Of a stretch of 5,104 nt of DNA, positions 1 through 5,104 are shown piece by piece. The DNA is from Demequinaceae bacterium (GTDB lineage: Bacteria; Actinomycetota; Actinomycetes; Actinomycetales; Demequinaceae). The stretch spans positions 1 through 5,104 of the forward strand of contig WTKG01000042.1 in assembly GCA_011524475.1 (NCBI GenBank). The letters are read 5' to 3'. The stretch's first letter is position 1. Each line of letters begins with the position of its first letter. The notes beneath the pieces were generated by a model. The model was given only the letters and a program-made list of their open reading frames with translations. It was not told the origin of the DNA and searched no databases. The position numbers and the translations under genes were made by a program.

Positions 1-50
1 CCCTGACGAGGGCGCACAGTTAAACGTAATGTGTGTTTCTCCTTGTAATA
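1..50. other. Left window edge; no identifiable gene
   Basis: Too little sequence to assign. On the plus strand one frame reads LTRAHS and stops at TAA 21-23, and another stops at TGA 4-6. Either could be the last codons of a plus-strand gene whose terminator is the hairpin at 51-87. On the minus strand an AAGGAG-like run lies at about 44-39, but no ATG follows at normal spacing; ATT at 30-28 is the only well-placed triplet, and it is a very rare start codon. I therefore favour the tail of a plus-strand gene without being able to name it. Confidence 0.25.
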
Positions 51-87
51 CGAGAGGCCCTGCCACGGCGGGGCCTCTCGTTATTTT
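51..87 (+). terminator. Strong intrinsic terminator, probably bidirectional
   Basis: A perfect 10-bp inverted repeat, CGAGAGGCCC (51-60) against GGGCCTCTCG (71-80), encloses a loop that can itself extend the stem by about three pairs. On the plus strand it is followed by TTATTTT (81-87), a good U-tract for a gene entering from the left. Read on the minus strand, the hairpin begins about 22 nt after the stop of the DUF3043 gene but is followed only by TATTAC. It can thus serve both convergent units, with a better fit to the plus-strand one. Confidence 0.85.
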
Positions 88-102
88 CAGGCCTCCAGTG
101 CC

Positions 103-639
103 TTAGCGGGGCGGTTCGCCCCGCTTGACCTGCGCGCGGGGCATGCGCATGGGGCGGAACTGCGTAATACGAATGAAGATGTACCAGCCAAATCGCGGCG
201 GAATGGAGCCCAGCCCGAATCGTTCAATAGCGCGCTTGCGCCCAATCCGTACTAAGAAGAACGCTTCGATCGCGAAGGCAAGAATGAATAGCAGTGTCCC
301 GTAAGTAGCGATCTGTGCCACGGCAGTGTTTTGCCCGGCCACGAAATAGGCGCCGAGGGAAATAAGGGCCACAGGTAACAAGAACTCTCCCAAGTTCCAT
401 CGCGCGTCGATGAAGTCCCGAGCGAAGCGACGTGCGGCCCCTTGATGCATCGGAGGCATGTAGCGCTCGTCACCAGACTGCATCGCTTTGAACTCGCGGT
501 TTTCACGTTCGCGTCTCCGCGCCTTTTCTGCGGCAGCAGAGGCACGAGAATTTGCCACAAGCGGGCGCTTATGACGGGCTTGTTGTTCTTTGCGCTTGGG
601 GGTCGGGCGGCCTTTGCCGCCAGAATTCGAGTCACTCAT
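103..639 (-). CDS. DUF3043 family actinobacterial membrane protein
   Basis: A 178-residue protein that I recognise as the DUF3043 family, which is restricted to Actinobacteria and has no established function. The N-terminal half (about 1-55) is hydrophilic and Lys/Arg-rich, opening with GKGRPTPKRKE. It is followed by the family's characteristic GDERY...RRFARDFIDAR segment (about 56-80). Two hydrophobic segments follow at about 84-102 and 107-131, joined by a very short turn, so the protein is probably a membrane hairpin. The C-terminal 45 residues are basic and should face the cytoplasm by the positive-inside rule. The start is ATG; no Shine-Dalgarno precedes it, but a -10-like element sits just upstream. 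It lies 32 bp downstream of nadA on the same strand, so read-through from nadA is also possible. From memory, relatives sit close to HesB-type and glycerate-kinase-like genes in mycobacteria and corynebacteria. Confidence is high for the family and nil for the role. Confidence 0.9.
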   Translation of the reverse strand: MSDSNSGGKGRPTPKRKEQQARHKRPLVANSRASAAAEKARRRERENREFKAMQSGDERYMPPMHQGAARRFARDFIDARWNLGEFLLPVALISLGAYFVAGQNTAVAQIATYGTLLFILAFAIEAFFLVRIGRKRAIERFGLGSIPPRFGWYIFIRITQFRPMRMPRAQVKRGEPPR

Positions 640-645
640 GTCGTG

Positions 646-653
646 AAACTATA
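646..653 (-). promoter_or_regulatory. Candidate -10 element for leaderless DUF3043 mRNA
   Basis: Reading the minus strand, TATAGT (653 to 648) and the overlapping TAGTTT (651 to 646) both fit the actinobacterial TAnnnT -10 pattern. They end 8 and 6 nt before the ATG at 639. With no Shine-Dalgarno present, this is the spacing expected when transcription starts at or next to the start codon. No convincing -35 box is visible; the upstream part would lie in the last codons of nadA. Confidence 0.4.
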
Positions 654-671
654 CGGGCGTGACAGACCGCG

Positions 672-1874
672 CTAGTCTTCGCTCGCTTCTGGCGCAGGCA
701 GAGCAAGCATGCGATCGAGGGCAATTTTTGCCCAATGTTGAGTATCTGCATCCACCTCGATCACGTTGACGGCTGTCCCGGCTACCAGGTTTTCGAGAGC
801 CCACACCAGGTGAGGAAGGTCAATCCTGTTCATTGTGGAACAAAAACATACGGTGTCTTCCAAGAACATGATCGTCTTGTCCGGGTGCTCGTTCGCGAGC
901 CGCCGCACCAGATTGAGTTCCGTCCCGATGACCCACGCACTGCCCGCTTCTGCAGCCTCAATTGTGCGGATGATGTATTCGGTAGACCCGACGTAGTCTG
1001 CTTCCAACACCACGTCATGGACACATTCGGGGTGTACCAATACGTTGATGTCCGGCACCTGCGCACGAGCTGCATCCACGTGTTCTTTGCGGAAACGTCC
1101 GTGCACGCTGCAGTGGCCTCTCCACAAAATCATGCGTGCGGCTGACAATTCCTTTGCCGTGTTGCCGCCTAACGGGAGGCGCGGGTCATAAACCACGCAG
1201 TCGTCGAGGCTCAGACCCAATTGCAAAACAGCCGTGTTGCGCCCGAGGTGCTGGTCCGGGAAGAACAACACTTTGCCGTCGCCCTCAATACCGCCCACGT
1301 GGTCAAAAGCCCACCTGAGGGCGACCTCCGCATTGCTCGACGTACACACCGCGCCATCGTTTTTGCCACAAAAGGCTTTGATGGCAGCCGTCGAATTCAT
1401 GTATGTCACGGGGACGGTGCGGGTAGAAATTCCGGCCTCTTCCAACTGTGCCCAGGCGTCTTCCACCTGGGCGATGTCCGCCATGTCTGCCATGGAACAC
1501 CCGGCGGCCATGTCGGGCAGGATCACGTGCTGGTCATCGCTGGTGAGGATGTCCGCGCTTTCTGCCATGAAGTGCACGCCACAAAAAACGATGTATTCCG
1601 CTTCTGGACGTGCGGCGGCTTCTCGCGCAAGCTTGAAAGAGTCTCCTGTGGTGTCTGCGAAACGGATCACCTCGTCGCGCTGGTAGTGATGCCCCAAAAT
1701 GAAGACACGTTCCCCGAGTGCTTCGCGAGCGGCCTCCGCGCGCTCCACCAAATTCTCGTCTGAGGGCAGTGGCAGGTCGCCAGGACAATCCACACCCTTT
1801 TCTGAACGAGGATCGCGCCCCTGGCCTAGCAACATCAAAGCGGACGGCTGTGGTTCTTCAAATGTTGTGCTCAC
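672..1874 (-). CDS. nadA: Quinolinate synthase NadA ([4Fe-4S] enzyme)
   Basis: A 400-residue cytoplasmic enzyme of de novo NAD synthesis. It condenses iminoaspartate, made by NadB, with dihydroxyacetone phosphate to give quinolinate. Family motifs run in order: ILGHHYQRDEV (59-69), DTTGDSF (74-80), FCGVHFMAESADIL (97-110), LPDMAAGCSMAD (119-130), VTYMNSTAAIKA (156-167), VCTSSNA (176-182), FFPDQHLGRNTA (204-215), WRGHCSVH (251-258), HPEC (281-284), GSTEYIIR (296-303), GTELNLVRRL (317-326) and a C-terminal CFCSTMNRI. By comparison with characterised NadA proteins, the three cluster ligands should be C126, C255 and C345; C284 is conserved but probably not a ligand. The length is normal for the longer Gram-positive class. 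The start is GTG; the next Met is codon 14, and neither has a Shine-Dalgarno. The frequent partners nadB and nadC do not follow it; the DUF3043 gene does. It is transcribed divergently from the glycerate-kinase-like gene across a 39-bp gap. Confidence 0.97.
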   Translation of the reverse strand: MSTTFEEPQPSALMLLGQGRDPRSEKGVDCPGDLPLPSDENLVERAEAAREALGERVFILGHHYQRDEVIRFADTTGDSFKLAREAAARPEAEYIVFCGVHFMAESADILTSDDQHVILPDMAAGCSMADMADIAQVEDAWAQLEEAGISTRTVPVTYMNSTAAIKAFCGKNDGAVCTSSNAEVALRWAFDHVGGIEGDGKVLFFPDQHLGRNTAVLQLGLSLDDCVVYDPRLPLGGNTAKELSAARMILWRGHCSVHGRFRKEHVDAARAQVPDINVLVHPECVHDVVLEADYVGSTEYIIRTIEAAEAGSAWVIGTELNLVRRLANEHPDKTIMFLEDTVCFCSTMNRIDLPHLVWALENLVAGTAVNVIEVDADTQHWAKIALDRMLALPAPEASED

Positions 1875-1880
1875 GTTTTT

Positions 1881-1886
1881 ATTCTG
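1881..1886 (-). promoter_or_regulatory. Weak candidate -10 element for nadA
   Basis: On the minus strand CAGAAT (1886 to 1881) ends 6 nt before the GTG start at 1874, and no Shine-Dalgarno is present. It keeps the A and final T of the TAnnnT pattern but not the first T. The spacing suits a leaderless nadA transcript. No clear -35 box is seen. I found no recognisable NAD-related repressor site in this 39-bp gap. Confidence 0.28.
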
Positions 1887-1913
1887 GCACGTCTGTCGGG
1901 CACACTTGCGACT

Positions 1914-2924
1914 GTGAGGGTTTTAGTGTCGGCAGAGGGGTGGGCGCGCGATAGCGGTGACGCCGCCTCTGGGGCACGTATCGCCGCCGACGTTGCGCGC
2001 ATCTGGCGCGACGCAAGCCCCGACACGCAGGTCACCAGCATCGGTGCTCACTCTGGTGAACCACGACTTTCCGATTCTCTCGAAGGTCGCACCATGCCTG
2101 TTGGCGGAGTGACGGCGAGGCATACCCCCCATGGGCTCGTGCTTGCCCCACAGGCAAGCGCCTCCCGTTGGGAACCCTTGGCGCTGAGCACGGGCCTGCT
2201 AGGAATTGCGGCAACCGCCAGCGCTGGTACGGCCCCCACAGTGATTGTGCCGGTGGGGGACACACCCCCAGCGGGAGATGCTCGCGGCCTGTGGAACGGA
2301 GGGCTCGATGCTTTTCGCGCCGGGATTCGGGCGCTTGACGTAAAAATACTTGTGACAAGCGAACGTCCGTTACTGGGACTTACCGGCATGGCTGCACACG
2401 TCCGTGACGGTCGTGAGAGTGATGAAGCCTTGGCAGTGGCGGCACAAGAACAAGAACGAGAATGGGCCGCAGTGGCACTCACTGCAGATTCTGTAGTGCG
2501 CGACCAGGCCCTTGTCGCCACAGGTCGACTCTCTTCTTCTGCCGGAGCAGGTGCCGCCGGAGGGCTTGCCTATTGCCTTGCCGCGGCAGGAGGACACCTG
2601 GTTCCCGCGGTCCAGGCGGTTCCTCAGTTAACGGGGCTCGAAGAAGCCGCACGTGAGGCAGATGTGCTGGTAGCCGTCACTCCAGAGCTGAGTGTGCGCA
2701 CAGTGATGTCAGGAACGGCGGCGCAAGCAGCGCGTGTTGCTGCCGCGAGAGGAATCCCTGCCGTGGCACTTGCTTCCGAGGTGTACGTGGGAGGGCGAGA
2801 TCTGATGGCAGCGGGTTTCGATGCTGCATATCCGTGTGGGTCATCGAGGGAGGATCTCGCGCAGGAAGTGCGCCGCGTGGCGCATACGTGGACGCCGCAC
2901 CGCCGTCACAAAGGCCGGGAATAG
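1914..2924 (+). CDS. Glycerate-kinase-family protein with degenerate motifs
   Basis: A 336-residue cytoplasmic protein, distantly related to class II glycerate kinases (GarK/GlxK fold) and probably equivalent to the mycobacterial Rv2205c-type protein that also neighbours a HesB-type gene. Family-like parts are the N-terminal strand MRVLV (1-5), the Gly-rich GAGAAGGLAYCLAAAGGHLVP (211-231, one of the best-kept family segments) and the C-terminal ARGIPAVALA (278-287). Other signatures are lost. The usual APDSFKGSLSA start is replaced by SAEGWARDSGDAAS. The GLGGSATTDGG loop becomes VGDTPPAGDARGLWNGG (114-130). The FGPQKGA region becomes HVRDGRESD (162-170). TGEGRxDxQTxxGK becomes VTPELSVRTVMSGT (255-268). 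It is also somewhat shorter than typical members. GTG at 1914 is chosen because MRVLV is the family N-terminus; GTG 1926 is in frame with a GAGGG just upstream but would delete that strand. Kinase activity looks doubtful. The gene lies 52 bp before the Fe-S carrier gene, probably in one transcript. Confidence 0.8.
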   Translation: MRVLVSAEGWARDSGDAASGARIAADVARIWRDASPDTQVTSIGAHSGEPRLSDSLEGRTMPVGGVTARHTPHGLVLAPQASASRWEPLALSTGLLGIAATASAGTAPTVIVPVGDTPPAGDARGLWNGGLDAFRAGIRALDVKILVTSERPLLGLTGMAAHVRDGRESDEALAVAAQEQEREWAAVALTADSVVRDQALVATGRLSSSAGAGAAGGLAYCLAAAGGHLVPAVQAVPQLTGLEEAAREADVLVAVTPELSVRTVMSGTAAQAARVAAARGIPAVALASEVYVGGRDLMAAGFDAAYPCGSSREDLAQEVRRVAHTWTPHRRHKGRE

Positions 2925-2964
2925 TTCAGAAGCGACGTACGCTATAGGAAGAGCACCTCAACAT

Positions 2965-2971
2965 AGAAGGA
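2965..2971 (+). promoter_or_regulatory. Ribosome binding site of the Fe-S carrier gene
   Basis: AGAAGGA ends 5 nt before ATG 2977. It is the only clear Shine-Dalgarno in front of any of the six genes here. It fixes the start at 2977 rather than at the open frame running back to 2821 or at the internal ATG 3019, which has no such signal. Confidence 0.75.
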
Positions 2972-2976
2972 ATGTC

Positions 2977-3330
2977 ATGACTGAAACTGCCACTTCCCCC
3001 GCGACCCACGGCGTCACCATGAGTGAGGCCGCGACCTCCAAGGTGAAAACCTTGCTTGCGCAAGAAGGTCGTGAGGATTTGCGGCTGCGATTGTCTGTGC
3101 AACCGGGTGGCTGCTCTGGACTCATTTACCAGTTGTATTTTGACGAGCGCACCCTCGAGGGGGACGCCCTGATGGAGTTTGACGGTGTCGGGGTCGTGGT
3201 AGACAAGATGTCTGTCCCGTACCTCGATGGAGCATCCATCGACTTCGCTGATTCCATTGAGAAGCAGGGATTCACGATCGACAACCCCAACGCCTCCAGT
3301 TCGTGCGCGTGTGGAGACTCGTTCAGCTAG
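2977..3330 (+). CDS. erpA: A-type iron-sulfur carrier, HesB/IscA/ErpA family
   Basis: A 117-residue cytoplasmic protein that, by family, binds an Fe-S cluster and passes it to apo-enzymes. The HesB fold starts at about residue 13 (VTMSEAATSKVKTLLAQEG), after a short Thr/Ala-rich leader. The three conserved cluster cysteines are all present: C46 in QPGGCSGLIYQL, and C110 and C112 in the C-terminal SSCACGDSFS. The spacing (63 residues, then CxCG) is typical of the family, as are the length and the DNPNA stretch ahead of the last two cysteines. It follows the glycerate-kinase-like gene by 52 bp on the same strand. Its stop codon lies inside the 3' end of the convergent NifS-like gene. NadA in this window is a plausible client because it needs a [4Fe-4S] cluster, though nothing here proves delivery. 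The symbol is a family-level assignment; iscA would be an equally defensible name. Confidence 0.93.
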   Translation: MTETATSPATHGVTMSEAATSKVKTLLAQEGREDLRLRLSVQPGGCSGLIYQLYFDERTLEGDALMEFDGVGVVVDKMSVPYLDGASIDFADSIEKQGFTIDNPNASSSCACGDSFS

Positions 3331-4438
3331 AGCGAAGTTTCGTGAGGGCTGCCTCGAGTGCAGCACCGAATATCTGCGGAGTGTCGTCCGGAAGGCCAGG
3401 GTGCAGCCCGAGACGTATGTTTCCCTGAGTAGGCATCCCCATAGCCTCGAGCACGTGGCTGTGTCCGTAGTCTCCCGTCGTACACGCGGAGCCGGATCCC
3501 ACGCTTACCCCGTGCCGATCTAGTTCTGCCTGGAGAGCTTCGCCATCGATGCCGTCGATGACCACCGTCATGATGTGGGGGAGAGCATGGGAGCCCACCT
3601 CCACTACCTGCACACCCGGCAATGAGGCACAGTGGGAAGAGAGAGCTTTTTTCATCTTTTCCAGTCGAGGGTTTACTAGGTCACGCTGTTCGACGCGTTC
3701 TTGTAACGCAACTGCAGACGCAAGAATGCCAGGCACGCTGATGCCTCCAGGTGCCCATGAACGCGGTTCGGAGGGGCCCGCTAGCCACCGCGCGTGGGGG
3801 CTGAGCACCACCACCCCGGGGCCGGCTACGCCACCCCAGTCAGCGGGGTGCGCGATGACGGCATCCCAGCCTTCGGGTATAGCGAGATGCCCTGCGCTGG
3901 CAGTTGCATCCACGACCACAGGAGTGCCTGCGGAACCAGCGATCTCGGCGAGTGAGGCAACATCCTGCACGGCTCCGGTTTCTCTCGAGGCGTGCTGAAG
4001 TACAGCAATGCTGGTGCGCGCATCTTGCACCGCGACCTGCCATTCATGTTCCTTGATGTGGCCGCGAGAATCTACCGCTGCGACAGTGACCTCGCCGACG
4101 CGTTCTGCCGCCATGATTACTGCGACCCGATCCACGGCAGTGCGGGCGATCACCTGTCGGCCTCGGCGTGCGCGCGCTAGCCGTGAAAGAGTCGTGTCGA
4201 AGGCCGTGAATGCAGACAGCGTGAAGTGCACACTCCCGGCGCCAGCGCCCAAGCTTTCGGCAATTGCTTCTCGTGCTCCGTCTACGAGAGCCCGGGATTG
4301 TCGTGACTCCGCGTGGAGTCTTTCGGGGTCCGCCCATCCCTCGTCAAGCGCAGCCAGAAAAGCCTCGCGAGCCCTCGTCGACAAAGGCGCAGAGGAACTG
4401 GAATCGAGGTAGATACGTGACTTCGGTGTGCCCGGCAT
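3323..4438 (-). CDS. Cysteine-desulfurase-like protein lacking the PLP lysine
   Basis: A 371-residue protein with the fold-type I, aminotransferase class V (NifS/IscS-like) layout: IYLDSSSSAP (9-18; IscS has IYLDYSATTP), the LHAESRQSRALVDGAREAIA helix (41-60), SVHFTLSAFTA (69-79), ASRETGAVQD (150-159), VVVDATASAGH (174-184), AHPADWGGVAGPGVVVL (196-212) and GSGSACTTGDYGHSHVLEAMG (314-334). Against E. coli IscS as I recall it, the cofactor Asp (D177), the catalytic-loop Cys (C319) and the substrate-binding Arg (R342) are retained. The Schiff-base Lys of the SxHK motif is Pro198 (codon 3845-3847), the stacking His of EH is absent, the Asn of VNNE is replaced (ASRE), and the Gln of DATQ is Ala180. 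Normal desulfurase chemistry is therefore unlikely. The frame is full length with no stops, so this is not simple decay. Some actinobacterial relatives may share the loss, but I cannot confirm that. The ATG start has only an AGG nearby. It is divergent from ctaC and convergent with the Fe-S carrier gene. Confidence 0.85.
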   Translation of the reverse strand: MPGTPKSRIYLDSSSSAPLSTRAREAFLAALDEGWADPERLHAESRQSRALVDGAREAIAESLGAGAGSVHFTLSAFTAFDTTLSRLARARRGRQVIARTAVDRVAVIMAAERVGEVTVAAVDSRGHIKEHEWQVAVQDARTSIAVLQHASRETGAVQDVASLAEIAGSAGTPVVVDATASAGHLAIPEGWDAVIAHPADWGGVAGPGVVVLSPHARWLAGPSEPRSWAPGGISVPGILASAVALQERVEQRDLVNPRLEKMKKALSSHCASLPGVQVVEVGSHALPHIMTVVIDGIDGEALQAELDRHGVSVGSGSACTTGDYGHSHVLEAMGMPTQGNIRLGLHPGLPDDTPQIFGAALEAALTKLRSS

Positions 4439-4445
4439 GGAACCT

Positions 4446-4451
4446 AGTATC
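4446..4451 (-). promoter_or_regulatory. Weak candidate -10 element for the NifS-like gene
   Basis: On the minus strand GATACT (4451 to 4446) ends 7 nt before ATG 4438, keeping the A and final T of TAnnnT. The same DNA read on the plus strand gives TAGTAT (4445-4450), a further -10-like hexamer for ctaC, so promoters for both genes would have to fit in a 32-bp gap. An AGG 4 nt before the ATG could also act as a minimal Shine-Dalgarno. Confidence 0.25.
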
Positions 4452-4457
4452 CCGCGA

Positions 4458-4463
4458 TAGACT
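4458..4463 (+). promoter_or_regulatory. Candidate -10 element for leaderless ctaC mRNA
   Basis: TAGACT fits the actinobacterial TAnnnT -10 pattern and ends 7 nt before GTG 4471, with no Shine-Dalgarno between. That is the arrangement expected for transcription starting at the start codon itself. A second hexamer, TAGTAT (4445-4450), lies 13 bp further upstream, with a poor -35 match (TTCGGT, 4422-4427) 17 bp before it. Confidence 0.45.
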
Positions 4464-4470
4464 GGACCAC

Positions 4471-5104
4471 GTGCGAAATATCAAAGCTTCGCGTCCTGCC
4501 GCCGCTGGGGTTATAGGTCTTTCCGGCCTTGTTCTTGCGGGGTGTGCAGGAAGCATCGAAACCGGCTATTTGCCAGCAGACCCGGACACTACTAACCACA
4601 CTCGCGCCATCATTGATCTGTGGAATGGCTCATGGATTGCAGCCATTGTGGTCGGCATCATTGTCTACATCATGGTGTTGTGGACCATCACGATGCACCG
4701 CAAGCGCAAGGGTGACGAAAAACTCCCTCGTCAGACACGCGTGAACCTGCCGCTGGAGCTCATGTACACGGTGGTGCCGCTCATCATGGTGGGAGTCTTG
4801 TTTAAGTGGACTGCCCAGACCACGTGGGACATCAAGAGCTTGGACGAGCCGGTGGATGTGAAGATTCACGTGATCGGTAAACAGTGGTCCTGGGACTTCA
4901 ACTATGTGGACGAAAACGTTTATTCCGCTGGGATTCAAGCGCAACTTACGGGTGAGGTCGGAGTCGAAGACACCCTTCCGACGTTGTACCTCCCCGTGAA
5001 CGAAAGCGTCGAATTCACGCTCGATTCACGTGATGTGATCCACTCGTTCTGGGTACCGGCTTTCTTGTTCAAGATGGACGTGATTCCGGGCCAAACCAAC
5101 CAAT
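4471..5104 (+). CDS. ctaC: Cytochrome c oxidase subunit II, lipoprotein (3' truncated)
   Basis: Cut by the window edge after 211 codons. This is subunit II of the aa3-type terminal oxidase, which takes electrons from cytochrome c through a CuA centre outside the membrane. Residues 1-25 form a lipoprotein signal ending in the lipobox LAGC, so C25 should be lipidated after cleavage, as is common in Gram-positive bacteria. Two membrane helices follow at about 55-75 and 95-115, with the basic HRKRKGDEK loop between them inside the cell. The cupredoxin domain begins with VKIHVIGKQWSWDFNY (130-145), whose Trp-rich stretch is the usual electron-entry region. DVIHSFWVP (188-196) supplies H191, the first expected CuA ligand. 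The remaining Cys, Glu, His and Met ligands would lie beyond 5104. GTG 4471 is the best start: an in-frame GTG at 4426 would add 15 residues ahead of a normal signal peptide. ctaD probably follows outside the window. Confidence 0.96.
   Translation, partial: MRNIKASRPAAAGVIGLSGLVLAGCAGSIETGYLPADPDTTNHTRAIIDLWNGSWIAAIVVGIIVYIMVLWTITMHRKRKGDEKLPRQTRVNLPLELMYTVVPLIMVGVLFKWTAQTTWDIKSLDEPVDVKIHVIGKQWSWDFNYVDENVYSAGIQAQLTGEVGVEDTLPTLYLPVNESVEFTLDSRDVIHSFWVPAFLFKMDVIPGQTNQ

Noticed and set aside
442..675. Plus-strand open frame of 77 codons opposite the DUF3043 gene
   Set aside because: It lies antisense to a well-supported gene, has no ribosome binding site and matches no family, so it is a shadow of GC-rich coding sequence.
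1221..1763. Plus-strand open frame of 180 codons opposite nadA
   Set aside because: It is entirely antisense to nadA, which has every family motif, and its composition (rich in His, Gly, Arg and Val) is typical of an antisense reading.
1901..1916. Imperfect palindrome CACACTTGCGACTGTG in the nadA / kinase-like divergent gap, a possible operator
   Set aside because: Only 12 of 16 positions are symmetric, it runs into the GTG start, and it matches no NAD-related repressor site I know. Chance is a sufficient explanation without conservation data.
2048..2521. Minus-strand open frame of 157 codons inside the kinase-like gene, considered because that gene is so divergent
   Set aside because: The Ser/Ala/Pro/Arg-rich product has no recognisable motif, while the plus-strand frame has a family-like N-terminus, Gly-rich segment and C-terminus and runs the full length.
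1914..2924. Calling the kinase-like gene a pseudogene
   Set aside because: There are no internal stops or frameshifts over 336 codons and the ends still look family-like; motif loss alone points to divergence rather than decay.
2938..2948. TACGCT / TATAGG hexamers before the Fe-S carrier gene as an internal promoter
   Set aside because: There is no matching -35 at good spacing, and the gene has a normal ribosome binding site 52 bp behind the previous gene, so co-transcription is the simpler reading.
4630..4944. Minus-strand open frame of 104 codons opposite ctaC
   Set aside because: It is antisense to unmistakable ctaC sequence (lipobox, two helices, WSWDF and HSFWVP motifs).

Overview
The window looks like core chromosome from a moderately GC-rich actinobacterium, probably of the Micrococcales/Actinomycetales type; I cannot name the genus. 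The reasons are the gene set (a DUF3043 membrane protein, an actinobacterial-type A-type Fe-S carrier next to a glycerate-kinase-family protein, and a lipoprotein-type cytochrome c oxidase subunit II), GTG starts, and gene starts that mostly lack a Shine-Dalgarno sequence. From memory, part of this neighbourhood (ctaC, HesB-type carrier, glycerate-kinase-like gene, DUF3043 gene) is also clustered in Mycobacterium and Corynebacterium.

Layout. Positions 1-102 hold the left edge and a strong, probably shared, hairpin terminator. Two minus-strand genes follow: the DUF3043 membrane protein (103-639) and, upstream of it, nadA for quinolinate synthase (672-1874). After a 39-bp divergent gap come two plus-strand genes: a very divergent glycerate-kinase-family protein (1914-2924) and an A-type [Fe-S] carrier of the HesB/IscA/ErpA family (2977-3330). 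The carrier's 3' end overlaps by 8 bp the 3' end of a minus-strand cysteine-desulfurase-like gene (3323-4438). A 32-bp divergent gap then leads to ctaC, cytochrome c oxidase subunit II (4471 to the window edge), which is cut off after the first CuA ligand. No RNA genes, mobile elements, CRISPR arrays or long repeats were seen, and no stretch over 300 bases lacks a gene.

How the genes may fit together. NadA is a [4Fe-4S] enzyme, and the HesB-type protein is of the kind that delivers such clusters. The NifS-like protein belongs to the family that supplies sulfur for them. The most notable point is that two of the six proteins are full-length but have lost key family residues. The NifS-like protein has His-Pro where the PLP-binding Lys should be, yet keeps the catalytic-Cys loop. 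The glycerate-kinase-like protein has lost most signature motifs, yet keeps a Gly-rich GAGAAGG segment. Both reading frames are intact, so I read them as repurposed proteins rather than decaying genes. The window is otherwise ordinary housekeeping DNA, and I see no defence or mobile system.
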